In this document: positions 34,560 to 45,396 of the stretch, in pieces | Layout of the letters: every line of letters begins with the position of its first letter | How positions within the stretch are numbered: the first letter of the stretch is position 1 | Assembly (NCBI GenBank): GCA_020912385.1 | Contig: CP087222.1 | Coordinates: 124,001-188,000 of the forward strand | Reading direction: 5' to 3' | DNA from: Neofusicoccum parvum | Lineage: Eukaryota; Ascomycota; Dothideomycetes; Botryosphaeriales; Botryosphaeriaceae | DNA: 64,000 nt | The notes under the pieces: generated by a model | What the model saw: the letters and a program-made list of their open reading frames with translations, nothing else | Databases searched by the model: none | What the model was told of the DNA's origin: nothing | Translations under genes and position numbers: made by a program

Positions 34560-35830
34560 TCTAATACCCCTACCAACCTCACCACCGACCCTACAACCCT
34601 TACGCAGGGGGACCTGGATGCTCTGTGAGGCTTGTACAAAGCATTATTGGACAAGCTAAAGGTTTCTACACTTAAAGGCGCGGAAAGCTACCGTACCTGG
34701 ATCAAGGAGCTTCGGCAAGTCGCCCAAATCCTGGGGTTTCTCCCATGGCTCGATTCTACGCCTGTCAAGCTTCAAGGATGTAGCGTGGCATACGGCATAC
34801 AGTTTGATACGCTGTACAACACAGCAGACATCACGCTGCGCCAATGCTGCGCCGAACACAACTACAAGCAGGCGAATCGCACGCTCAACGACCACCCCGC
34901 GGCAATCCTTCGCAACATCACTTCATCATTAAGACGCACTAAATGGACCCCTGGGCGGAGGCATACACATTGCTCCACTCCTCCGCGCCTCCTGAAGCCG
35001 CCATTTGCGACTTCATTGAACAATTTCGTAAGGAGTTCCGCGCTCTACAGGCCCAAGGCGTACTCTTGCCGAAGGAGCTGTACATACAGCATCTTCTACG
35101 TCTTACCGACCTTCCTGATTGGCGCTTATAGCGCCAGATCCTCACACATACATAGAGGAGCAACAGCAAGGCGGAAGACTTCCCAAATGTGGAAGATTTG
35201 TGGAGGACATCCTTCAGCAATGCTCCAGAACCTCGGCGGGAACACCTCAAGCCGCGCATCTGGCGAAGGCAGATTCCCCGCCGAAAGGCACCAAAAAGAA
35301 GGAGAAAAGGGGTCGTGGGAGTGACTCCAAGGAGTCAGGCGATGAGAATCCCCGGCGTTGCAACTACTGCCAATGCCTCGGCCACACAGAGCGCAAGTGC
35401 TACTACAAGCACCCAAGCAAGCGCCCTGAAGGCTGGGTAGGCAAGGCTGCCTTCCCTCAACATCAATTTCGCAACACCAAGCAGCTTCGCAGCATGGATT
35501 ATTGACACAGGCGCGTCGAGGCACATGTGCAACGACCTACGACTCCTCCAGGACATCACACCAATCACGGAACCAATTCGTGGCATATCAGGAACGCTAC
35601 AGACGACTACTAAGGGCACCGCCGTCATCTGCGCCACCCTCTCAACGGGCAGAACCGTGGAGTTGACCTTCTACGGCCTGTTATATGTACTACGCGAGCG
35701 ACCCTGCCGTCGACAAGGCCGCGTTCCCTGAGCCTTCAGCGAAGAGCACCTCGAAGAGCAATGTGGCGATTCTCAACGCCCATTTTGCTACACCAAGCAG
35801 AGTCCAAACTACTTTGAACCATATACAAGT
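34560..35830 (+). mobile_element. Decayed Ty1/copia retrotransposon relic (gag and protease)
   Basis: Recognisable pieces occur in order but in different frames: a Gag-like segment (LDKLKVSTLKGAESYRTWIK and FIEQFRKEFRALQAQGVLLP), a zinc knuckle CNYCQCLGHTERKC (C-x2-C-x4-H-x4-C) near 35360, and a retroviral-type protease start AWIIDTGASRHMCND near 35496. Frameshifts and stops interrupt it, and integrase, reverse transcriptase and RNase H are missing. No LTR pair or target duplication was found. It is a 5' fragment of a dead copia element. Confidence 0.75.
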
Positions 35831-36151
35831 CTGGGACCCACCAATCTCATCATTCGTAAATCTTTAATAATACCAACAAGTCTTAATGCCTCGTTACAAG
35901 AGCAAATCCAACACAATCTAACAGTATGAACCACAATGAATGGGTACTTTGGCTTTTTAGTAATTTCGTTGACATGTTCTCCTTCCGTGTTCCCATCAAC
36001 ACATCAAACAAATTCTACAGCTATCCACTAACAGCGGTTAAACTCACCCTGCGGATACTCTATATGTTGGGTTCATACAAAGCGGCCGCAGAGTGGATTT
36101 GGTGAAGCATCTATCTATGGCAATCTTTCTTGTCGGTGAAGAAGTTCTACA
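35831..36151. other. Intergenic, AT-rich, with one 59-codon ORF
   Basis: 321 bp. ATG at 35926 opens a 59-codon frame ending at 36105 that I do not recognise; too little evidence to call it a gene. Confidence 0.4.
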
Positions 36152-36572
36152 ATGTGCTACTCGTCAGTGACTCTTCCCCCTTTCTATCCCGCGGAACTAC
36201 CGCCTGACGAACGTCCTCGAGGACGACACGTTCGCACCGCACCCAACGGGAAGTCACTGTTTGAATTGGCCATCTCTCGAGACTCTCAGCTTAGGCTGGC
36301 CGGACCATCTTTTCGCGAGAAGGCGCAAGCAGAAGAGATTCATGTTGGTCCATACCTCCCTAACAGCCAGTGACTTTCTACTGCGGGCGTGAGAGTGGCT
36401 CAGGGCCGTAGCGGAGGCGAATGGGGGAAATGTGCTTGTGGGAGCGAGCCGCGAAAGGCTGAGCTGCATGGGCGCAGGCGGTACTTTGTGCGAAGCGGAT
36501 TTCAGAGAGGAGCTCAAGAAGCTGGTAGCGCAGCACAGTGACGACCTCGCAGTCGCTACCGAGAAGAAGTGA
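36152..36572 (+). CDS. Possible small gene, unrecognised
   Basis: Join(36152..36369, 36404..36572) gives 128 aa. The first exon reads LFELAISRDSQLRLAGPSF and HVGPYLPNS; the second reads AVAEANGGNVLVGASRERLS and EELKKLVAQHSDDLAVATEK. Both look protein-like and the join is in frame across a GTGACT donor and GGCTCAG acceptor. The intron would be only 34 nt, shorter than all others here, so the model is uncertain; the locus may instead be a decayed gene with a TGA in another frame. No family recognised and no start-site support beyond the ATG. Confidence 0.3.
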
Positions 36573-36850
36573 TCCGGACTAGCTGTAGATACTTTAAATA
36601 GCACACCAATAGACACGCAAAGTTGAAGATCACCACAGCAGCCGCAGTGACGTGCACGCTCACCCCAGCGCATCCGCTGACTCATCAGCATCGCCGGGTC
36701 GCCCCGGAGCGCGCGCCAAGAGGGTCCTAACCAACTCTCGCCGGTCGCATCACCACCGCCTCACCACACCACGACGACACTCGCCACGCCACCGCAGGGC
36801 AGCCCAACAACCCGACCTCCACACCGAACCGAGCGACGCGGCGGCACGAA

Positions 36851-37497
36851 ATGGACATAGCCTTCTTCGACCCGGACATCTCGCACGCGGACCACCTCAG
36901 CGCCGCGCTGCTCGCCCACCTGCGCGCCGAGCAGCTCGCCCGCCCCGTCCGCGCCGCCAAGTACGGCCCCGACGCCGGCCGGTGGCAGCGCGGCAAGACG
37001 CCGGACGACCTGCGCGACGCGTTCGACGAGCGGGTGCAGGCGGCGCTGCGGGAGCTGCGCGAGGCGACGGCGGAGAGCGAGGACGATGACGACGACGGCG
37101 ACGAGGGGAGGATGACGACGCAGGCGTGGCCGGGGGTGGGTGGCAGGGCCACGCTGGCGACGCCGCCGACGAGCGGGGACGAGGAGGAGGAGCTGGGCGC
37201 CGTGGGCAAGAGGAAGAGAGGAGAGGGCGATGGCTGGCCCGCGTGCAAGAGGGTGAGGGTGCGGACTGGGTAAGTGCCGCTTCGCGACGCGGCGGCGTGC
37301 AACGCTTGCTCACGGCTTTCTGCAGGTTCGACCGCCGGCTCGTTTCGCCCGAACAGTCGCCTAAGAGGACGACGGCGCATGCGGCAAGGCGGAACCGCGC
37401 GTTTGTGAGGATGAGGTTTGCGGGTGGGATCGAGCTGTATAACACGCATGCTATGACGACGCGGTCGAAGGCGAGGAGGTGTCGGAATGCTGGATGA
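36851..37497 (+). CDS. Hypothetical protein, acidic/basic segmented
   Basis: Join(36851..37269, 37326..37497), 196 aa; GTAAGT donor and TTTCTGCAG acceptor. The N-terminus (MDIAFFDPDISHADHLSAALL) is followed by a helical Ala/Arg/Leu-rich stretch, an acidic run of Asp/Glu (SEDDDDDGDEG), a nuclear-localisation-like KRKRGEGDGW...KRVRVR, and a basic C-terminus (KRTTAHAARRNRAFVRMRF). No known domain; nuclear localisation is an inference from the basic clusters. Start chosen as the first ATG after the 5' flank. Confidence 0.6.
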
Positions 37498-38873
37498 AGA
37501 AGAGTTGGAGTGTTTCTGGACAACAACTATCCTCGGAGACCGACTATCATTCGACTCAACCACGACACCGGCGATGCGGCCTCACCCCACGAATCTCCGT
37601 CACTTCCAGGAAAGGATTGGATTTAAGGGTTGGGTGCGTTGGGCCTTGGATGGAAGCCTCTGGAGCAGGGCGGTACCAGCCTCACGGCCGGCGCCTTTCA
37701 GCACTGGGGTGTGGACGTCCTTGGCAGGCTTCGGCCGTCCAGTGCACACTTAACAACCAACTTAGAGCTGCAGCTACCTCGAATGTCGTGGATTACCGAC
37801 ACATCTCAGGACCATCCGAAGGGCCCCTCCGGTAACCATCACATACGACCAACGGCCCCAGGAGCAGTGCCCCGCCGAGCATGACGATGAGCCGACTTGT
37901 TCACTTGGACGTCATGGACAGATGTCAGGCATTACTGGATCTCGAGAACATCCTACATTAACACTTCAAGCACGTCTTTGAGGGCTGCCGCGAAACTCAC
38001 GAGTTCACCTTGGGTCCGCCAATTTACCCTTGACGAAATTGCCTTGGAAAGCAGGTATACCGTTTCCTGAGAATGCAAGGGTTGGCATGGGTGGAAGCGG
38101 AATTATCTTGAGGTTGAGATCACTGGTGGCGAAATTGATGGTATGATTGGAATGAATTGAAGATCCATCAAGATTGTGTTAAGATGGGAAGAATCAGGAG
38201 ACCAAATGGAGGCCACGGAGAGCGACACAAGCTTGGCCGGAAGTTGGACCAGTGGCTTTCCTCTGTCATGTCGGCAGAGTTTTTCGTCACTGTAAGCTGG
38301 GAGGATTGGTGATGACCAAATTGAGTGATTTGGATCGGAGTGTATATGGATCTCTGTTCTCACGCGTCTGCTTGATCGGAGGATTCTAACGGTTTGATGT
38401 CCGCTTCAGCGTCTTTGATCTTCGTTTCTGTTAGCTTGAAGATTGGAAGCTGGGGTTCGAGCGTCGCTTTCTCCACAGGCTCAATAAACTCTTACCAGCT
38501 CGACCGTGTTCCACTGCAACGTGCATCTTATTGTTTTGCAGATGCGTATGGGTGGAATCGAATTCAAGAACTGCAAATGAGGGAGCCAAGTCATACTCCT
38601 GGTAAGAGTCCCAACCAATCCTCGGCTAGCAGGGACCACGGCCGTGAAGTTCCTCAAGGCCTGGAGCTTCCTAGTGGTATGCTGTGATTTCCCACACTGC
38701 ATTTGCCTTAGCTGGATCCTCTGAGGTTATGTAATCGAGCAGCTGCATTTCCATTGGCTGGTACCCCTCGTACCGCATGGTTGCTTACCCGCCGCCTCCA
38801 AACAACATCAACGTCAACACCCACCCCGATCTCCCACACATAGAAAAACTTAAAAGATACCCCGGAGATCTCG
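37498..38873. other. Intergenic region, no supported gene
   Basis: 1.4 kb. Several 60-120 codon frames occur but show no motif or coherent splice structure. Confidence 0.5.
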
Positions 38874-40788
38874 ATGGGATCTGCCGCCGACCCTCTCCCC
38901 GCCAGCCTAACGCCCACCGAAGTCGATGAATCGTCCGCCTCGCTCCACACGTCCAGCACGCGCGACACCGAGCCGGCCGCCACGCAGCCCACAGCCTCAT
39001 GCGACTGCTTCGCGCACCTGCGGCCGGCCAACCTGGAGGCCTGCCTCGCCTTCGACGAGGTAGCGTCGGAGATCAAGAACTCGCCCGAGGCCTTCCCCTA
39101 CCACCGCAACTTCATCTCCATCGAGACCATCGTCCCGCTCAGCTCCCTGCGCCGCGGCCCTCCCACGGACGCCGACGGCGGCACTTCTGACAGCGAGCGC
39201 GCGAGCCAGACCGGCGCCTTGTCGCAGCCCTACTCGTTCAACGCCAGCGCCACCGAGCCCGACACCGACGACGACGGCGCCGGCGCCCCGGACCTGGACC
39301 CGCGCCTGGTGTGGACGGGCCACTACCGCTTCTCGCTGGCGGCGCCGCTCGAGCTGCCGCCGCTGGGCTGGCGGGTGGGCGGCGGGCGGTGGCGGAAGAG
39401 CAAGCAGGCGGACGGCGGGGAGGGCGCAGACGCGAACGCTCCGCCCGCCCGCGCCAACGGCGGCGTCGACCTGCTGCTGGCCAAGACGCGGCTGCCGGCG
39501 GCCAACCTGGCGGGGCTGCACGCGCGGTTCGCGTTCGAGCGCAACGGGGCGTTCATGCTGGCGGTCGAGAACCCGCGCCGGCCGAGCGTGGTGCTGGGCG
39601 ACGAGGCCTTCGACGCCGGCAGCCGCGTGCTGGCCAAGCCGCGCTGCCGCATCGGCCTGGGCAACCTGGCCTACGTGTTCGAGTTCGTGGTGCGCGCCGG
39701 CGGCGCCGAGAAGGAGCGCGCGTTCGAGGAGCGGCTGGCCGCCTTCCTGCGCGAGACCTTCCGCGGCGCCACGCCCCCGCGCGAGCTGCTGGCCAGCCCG
39801 GCGGAGGCCGATCACCCGCTGTGCGACTGGCTGATCAGGGGGACCGTGGGGAGGGGCGCGTTCGGGACGGTGACGGCGGCGAGGCACCGGGTGAGCGGGA
39901 GGGTGGCGGCGGCGAAGATGGTGGTGCGGACGCAGCGGTCGCTGGCGAGCGTGATGAAGGAGATCGACGTGAGCGCGAAGGTGCCGGAGCATGTAAGTAC
40001 GCAGAGCCGTCGAGGACGGAAAGACATGGATTTCTCGCACTGACAACCCCCCCAAGCCCAACGTCTCCACCCTCATCGACACCATCTACGAGCGCGGCGA
40101 CCGCTTCTACACCGGCCCGCGCCCCGAGCGCATCTGGCTCATCTCCACGCCCTTCGTCCGCGACACCCTGCACTCGCTGATCCAGTCGTCGCCCTCGTCC
40201 GCCCCGCTCCCCCCGCCCCTCCTCTCCCTCCGCCTCGCCCTCTTCCGCCAGCTCCTCGCCGGCCTCGCCCACCTCCACGCCCACGGCTTCATCCACCGCG
40301 ACATCAAGCCCGCCAACCTGGGCCTCGTGTCGCCGCCCACCGCCGCGAACCCCCCGCGCGTCGTCATCCTCGACTTCGGCCACGCCGTCCGCGCCCCGCG
40401 CGCGCTCCCCCTGCCCGGCTGCGTCGGCACCATCCCCTACCTGGCGCCCGAGATGGAGCACGCTGAGTACGGCCCCGGCGTTGACGTGTGGGCGCTGGGC
40501 GTCGTCGGGTGGCAGCTGTTCGTGCAGAAGGGGTTGCCGTGGCGGCGGGTGCCGGAGGAGGAGGCGGTGTGGAGAGGGAGGGTGGGCGCGTTGAGGGAGA
40601 AGGCTGAGGGGGAGGAGAGCGTGTACGGGTTGTTGGTGCGGATGCTGGAGTGGGATGAGGAGGACAGGATTGGGGTGGACGAGGCGTTGGCGTGGAAGTG
40701 TTTTGAGGGAGTGACGACGGAAGCAGGGAGGGAGGATGGTGGGACCGCAAGGGGGATGAGGAAAAGAGCGAGGAGGGAGAGTGGATAG
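38874..40788 (+). CDS. Serine/threonine protein kinase with N-terminal FHA-like domain
   Basis: Join(38874..39992, 40057..40788), 616 aa. Residues about 140-290 look like a forkhead-associated domain (RLVWTGHYRFSLA, then LAGLHARFAFERNGAFMLAV and AYVFEFVVRAGG), which would bind phosphothreonine partners. The kinase domain follows: Gly loop GRGAFGTV, VAAAK with the ATP-anchoring Lys, catalytic HRDIKPAN (Asp455), DFG (Asp479) and the APE motif in YLAPEME. All catalytic residues are present. The architecture resembles checkpoint/meiotic FHA kinases, but the FHA part is divergent, so no orthologue is claimed. The tail is basic (RKRARRESG). The single 64-nt intron splits the N and C lobes. Confidence 0.8.
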
Positions 40789-41268
40789 AGATTTTGTAGA
40801 TAGAATCAAGACTAGTCTGGCCTGCCCAGTCATATGATGGAGGGTAGGGCGACGGAGTGCTTTTGAATGCAGGTTCGACTGGCTGGATTGCAAAAAGGAA
40901 GTCCCTGATGCTCTATGTCGCGTACCAAAACATCAGCAAACAATATCCCTGGAAATCAGACCAGCGTCGCAACATTGCGGGCTCACTCAGAGAAGGAGGG
41001 TAATCCCTCTACTTAATGCCCTAGATTAGCTGTTTGTTTCCCTCTCGCTTGCTTTAAATGCTTGCCTACTACTGAACCTTCTCCCGCCTAAGTCGGTGAC
41101 AGCTCGCACTATGCGGACACGACGACTAATAAGAAGAAAGGTAAGTGGGACTAACTTGAGAGCACCGCGGGACTAGACTGAATAAGAATTGACAGGAGAT
41201 GACCGAAAGTCGCCAGCCCCTGACCCACCACATTGATTGACTCACCCTAAAGTAATCGCTCCTGAACA
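40789..41268. other. Intergenic region
   Basis: 480 bp between the kinase and the F-box-like ORF; nothing recognisable. Confidence 0.5.
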
Positions 41269-41658
41269 ATGACAGCACTAATCGCTAATCAATTTCAGAC
41301 GTCGAGCCCTTTTATGAGTCTACCAGCAGAGCTTAGAGCACGAATTTACGAGCATCTATTGAACGGCCCGACAGCGGTATCTTTACCTGGATTTCGAAAC
41401 AAGAGAAACCATCTCGTCATCATCAACGTCCTCCTCACCTGCCGACTACTCCATCGGGAGTTCCTTGCCGTTGCGTACAAAGAGATGCGCATTGCAATGC
41501 ACACGCAGAAGTTCAAGATTCGTCCCGTTTCGCCCGGTCAACAACTTGGAGGCTACAGGTGGTCTGATCTCTCCGAGCCGAGCCAGCCGCCTCTTGAGTA
41601 CCAAGGTGATCCGCTGCCATCTGAAGATCGATGGCCAGAGTTCACAAGGGGAGGGTAG
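41269..41658 (+). CDS. Short F-box-like protein, possibly truncated
   Basis: 129 aa. The segment SPFMSLPAELRARIYEHLLNG is the F-box-like opening common in expanded fungal families, followed by ...LLTCRLLHREFLAVAYKEM, also typical. The homology stops soon after and the frame ends GDPLPSEDRWPEF, so it is either a short member or a fragment of a longer gene. It sits in the accessory island next to a Crinkler-type pseudogene. Confidence 0.45.
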   Translation: MTALIANQFQTSSPFMSLPAELRARIYEHLLNGPTAVSLPGFRNKRNHLVIINVLLTCRLLHREFLAVAYKEMRIAMHTQKFKIRPVSPGQQLGGYRWSDLSEPSQPPLEYQGDPLPSEDRWPEFTRGG

Positions 41659-42059
41659 GGCCTTCGTCAAAATTAGTGATCAGTCTGTGCAAATGGTGCC
41701 GCAAGCCTCTGACAAGTGACCAGTTCACTAATGACTTCTCTATACTCCCTCGGTTATTTAGTTATCACTTATGTATATAAGCAAACCTACCGACCTCCCT
41801 TTTAGGAGATAGGCAGAATCTACACTTTTTTCTGACCTCACCGCTCTTCACCACCAAAATTCAACATATTAGCTTAGTCATTCATTCTGAGACGTCTTGG
41901 GGATCAATACCACGAGCGCCTCAGCAACCAAGCAGTCAAGTCATTCATTCATTGATTCAGACCGATCAAGTGCGAATTCCATCATCCATCAATAGTTATC
42001 AAAATAAAGCCTATTACGGTCGAGTGTAGAGTAGAAGAACTAACTATCCATTTGAGTCA
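41659..42059. other. AT-rich intergenic region
   Basis: 400 bp, no open frame of note. Confidence 0.5.
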
Positions 42060-44647
42060 TCACCTTTTCCTTTTTCTACCTCTTCCTGGCACTGGCTTAT
42101 CCTGCTCTTGTACCATCTCTTCCCGATCTTCCTTTTGCTCTCTTTGCAGCTTGATCTTCTCCATCTCTCGCTCCCACTCCTCCACTCGGCGCTCCATCTC
42201 TCTCTTCATCTCCTCCCTCTCTCGCTCTCTCTCTCTCTTCATCTCCTCCCTCTCTCGCTCCTTCTCTCGCTCCCTCTCCTCCCTCTCTCGCACCATCTCT
42301 CTCCTCATCTCCTCCACTTGTAGCCTCATCTCCTCGATTTCCACCGTCGTCCCTTCCATCTTCTGTGTTGGTTCATGCAACAGAACACCACCATCTGTGG
42401 TATTAGGAACAGGATCGTTGAAGCCGTAGAAGTCTGTATTGACTCTTTGTTTGCCTTCGCTCAATGACCAAGCCTTATACAACTGCATGTCGTGTGTATA
42501 GATTTCTGCAGTGAGCTCCTCGGGTTCTATGACGACCTGAAAGAGATGTGATTTGATTTTCTCATCTAATTTGTGAAATAAGTTAGTATTGTATACAAAC
42601 CCTTGTGACAAGAAATAGATGGTAAGGAAGCCTACCTTGAATCTTGACTTCTCGAAGCGCAGCTCTGGGACAAAAGTTGAGAATAATGTAGTCGTCCATG
42701 ATCTCCCATCTTTGATACTTGCCACCCCTAGCAAATCGATTAATATGCTCAGAGATTCCAGTATTACTTCCGCACTGCAGTACTTCGATCCCCCACTTTC
42801 GGTCAGAGATGTAGAAATCTATTCGGCCGTCTTTGGAGTGGGAATACTCGGATAGAATAGGGAGATAATGGAGCTCCCGGTTTAGACAGCAGTACAGCTC
42901 ATTTTGAAAAGCAGCTTCCGGAATACCCCAGCTTCCACTAGACTGGGAATATCGGCGGTTCTGGAGGGTACTTGGGCTGAATCGAGCAATTGCATTGGTG
43001 CAAATCTGCTGGAGACTTAGATCCTTCAACACAGCATCTGGTTCTCGGCCTGGGAAAAGGCGGCGATAGGCGACTCGTCGATGTAGTAGAGATGGAAAGG
43101 TAAACCTCGTGTCTTCGCTCCCAACTATTGGCTTTTCGGTGTGTAGTAGGCCCGCTTTATGACATAACGCAAATGCGTCAAAGTCTTTTTGTTGGCGGGT
43201 TAGCCCATCTGGTTGTATGGCGACTTCGCGCAGCGCCTTTTTTACATCCAGAATTCGAATATGGTTGTACTCCGCTTGTCGGAGACATCTTTGCACGTTG
43301 GCTTCGCAGCGAGGCGACCAGACACCTCTACCCCAACAGCTAAGCCATTCCACGAAGCTGTTTTCATGCTGGACGATCAGTTCGTGAAGAAACTCTGGCG
43401 ACAACATCTGAGGTATAGCGACGCCAGTCTTTTAAACTGTCAGTACAGCCCAAACTCTATCATCTGGAATTACGACTTACCTCTCGACAAAAGGTTTTCA
43501 CGTGCGACAGTAGCACTCCAAGCATACCTGGATGACCACCTGTAGCGTGATGGAGGTATTTAACAACTCCATCCTTGAGCTTGCATCTATGGTATAGGGC
43601 GAACTTCCTAAGCATGGCGTCCGTATCTTCTTGCTTAAACAGCATACATGGACTCTTAGACATAGAAGGACGTAGCTCGATACGTTGCATGTCGTGGATC
43701 AGTCGCGCCTGGGATTCAACCAAATTTTCCCGTTGTATGGAGACTCCGGCAGCACCATAGACACAGACAAGGATATACAAAGACCCATCCCTCGTGTTGT
43801 GTAAGTTCTTCAACATCGACCATAGAGTGTCTTCTTCATATGACCGTTGAGCTTCATCGATAAGGTAGATCGTCCGAGCTGTCGGATTACAAGGACGGGA
43901 TTTAGCATTCCATTTTTACCATCTTGTTTTCTCCTGTGCAAGGTATGCCTGGTATGAGAGACCATTGCGGACCTCTCTCGATTCCCACTCAATGTACACT
44001 GGCTCGAGGTCCAACTCATGATGAGTAATGCGATGACCAAGTAGTTTCAGCAGCGTTGTTTTCCCAACCATAGGTGTTGCGCGAATGACGATAACCCCGC
44101 AGTTACGCGCGCGTTGTAGGGCGGAGGTAACTAGCTCATCTCGCTCGGAGGGATAGTCGCAACGATGGTACCAATCGTCTTCGGGATGTGGCTCATGAAC
44201 GAACATAGAGTGCCCGCACACGAGACAGGTGTCGACTAAATCCTTGAAGGTTCCGTCGCGACAGGGGTAATCTCGGCAAGGCCAAAAAGCTTTCGTGATA
44301 TTACTGGGAATAGGGCTTGCCAAATGAGACTTGGTGGTTTCTTAAGCCGATTCCTTCTTGCTGGCGTCTTGAGGCAAGGTTTGGTTGCTGGAGTCTTGAG
44401 GCGAGGGTTGGTTGCTAGGGTCTTGAGATGGGGTTTTATCGCTGGGATCTTGAGCTGTGGGAGACTCCTTTAGTGTCCTCTGTGTAGAAGATTGAGCTCC
44501 ACCAAGTTGGTAGAGATGCTTCGGAGTGGCGGGGTCTGGAGATTTGGAGGGTTGTTTAATTGTCTTAGACGGCTTGAAAGGAAGCTGTGACCCTTCGGCC
44601 TGTGCCGTCGATAGAAGACGGCTCTGAGATCTTGTCGTTACGGGCAT
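42060..44647 (-). pseudogene. Crinkler-type NTPase-nuclease gene with two in-frame TAA codons
   Basis: Complement(join(42060..42565, 42636..43407, 43481..44647)) is one continuous frame of 815 codons except for TAA at 44342..44344 and 43916..43918. Order: Ser/Pro/Gln-rich N-terminus starting MPVTTRSQSR with tandem QDxSNQ-like repeats; P-loop RATPMVGKTTLLKLLG (near codon 190); Walker B-type YLIDEAQRSYEE (near codon 255); and a PD-(D/E)xK nuclease core DGRIDFYISDRKWGIEVLQCG (near codon 590). A long Glu/Arg coiled coil and a basic tail end it. The pattern matches Crinkler/CR effectors (NTPase plus restriction-type nuclease). Both introns are well formed (TACTAAC branch in the second). No ATG lies between the first stop and the start of the conserved part, so the gene appears dead unless stops are bypassed. 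Both stops fit CAA to TAA changes. Confidence 0.75.
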
Positions 44648-44726
44648 TTTCTAGGTTAGGAAAAACTGTTGCAGTCATCTCAGTAGAGAAATTAGAGGAC
44701 ATTTCTATTCGTTAAAACTTGTAGCG

Positions 44727-44772
44727 TTCCTTTATTATGCCAACGTTAATAACGTAGGAATAAAGGAACGAA
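44727..44772. repeat. Imperfect palindrome / hairpin
   Basis: Arms CGTTCCTTTATT and AATAAAGGAACG are perfect inverted copies enclosing AACGTTA...TAACGT, so the 46-bp site can fold almost end to end. It lies 80 bp upstream of the Crinkler-type start codon and 70 bp from the retrotransposon. It could be a small inverted-repeat element footprint or a regulatory palindrome. Confidence 0.5.
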
Positions 44773-44841
44773 GTGTCTGGAAATGCCTAGCGCTGCAAAC
44801 AGTAATTGACCTATGAAAGAAAAGTTCTATTATTACCCAAG

Positions 44842-45295
44842 TGTAACGGCGGGCCTCTGCCCCTAAGGATCAAACACCAAAGAGGGTGGTAAGCCGTGTA
44901 GGGTTTACCTTGAGTGGGTACAAGGTAGGGGGAGAGAACAAGTGTGAACGAATACACGTGACTGAGCACTGCGTGCGAAGGCCGTGTTACTAATCAATGG
45001 TGTAGATTGATTATCGAAGTTGACCACGAAGGGTCAAGTATCTAGCTAAGTGAGTGTGCTTATATACTGTAGGAAAGTTGTAACAATCTGGTGGTGCCGT
45101 CCCTCAAGGGCACCGCTGAGCGTGCCGTTACTTGAGGGCACAAGTTGGCGTGCCGTTTATTGAGGGCACAAGTGGGGCGCACGTGCTGTCTCACGTGAGG
45201 AGTCTTGTGACCTCGGATCTTTTGTGCCTTCCGACTTCTCGCTGTTCCGTCGGGTTGATCCTCAACTCTCTGCCTGTGAAGGCTGCGCCGTAACA
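44842..45295 (-). repeat. 3' LTR of the chromovirus
   Basis: 454 bp, TG...CA ends. Contains a TATATAAG box on the minus strand at 45059..45066 and three 28-bp tandem units, each starting GTGCCGT and containing a GAGGGCAC-like end (45094..45177). Confidence 0.95.
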
Positions 45296-45298
45296 CTA

Positions 45299-45310
45299 CC
45301 CCCCCCTTTA
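45299..45310 (-). other. Polypurine tract of the chromovirus
   Basis: On the minus strand TAAAGGGGGGGG ends three bases before the 3' LTR, the normal place for second-strand DNA priming. Confidence 0.8.
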
Positions 45311-45396
45311 GGATCTTCGGCCCGAAGATTCTTCCGTTTCTTGGTATATCTTCCTGTAGGTCGCTTAGTTCGTTCCTTCTCTCGTAAGTTTCCGCG

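Noticed and set aside
38455..38470. B-box-like GGTTCGAGC suggesting a tRNA
   Set aside because: A-box spacing and cloverleaf stems are wrong; no acceptor stem pairing.
38997..40085. 362-codon antisense frame over the kinase
   Set aside because: Codon-bias shadow, low complexity.
43916..43960. Intron to bypass the second TAA in the Crinkler-type gene
   Set aside because: The GTAAAA donor does not fit the phase of any nearby acceptor, while the residues on both sides of the TAA continue the conserved sequence without a gap.
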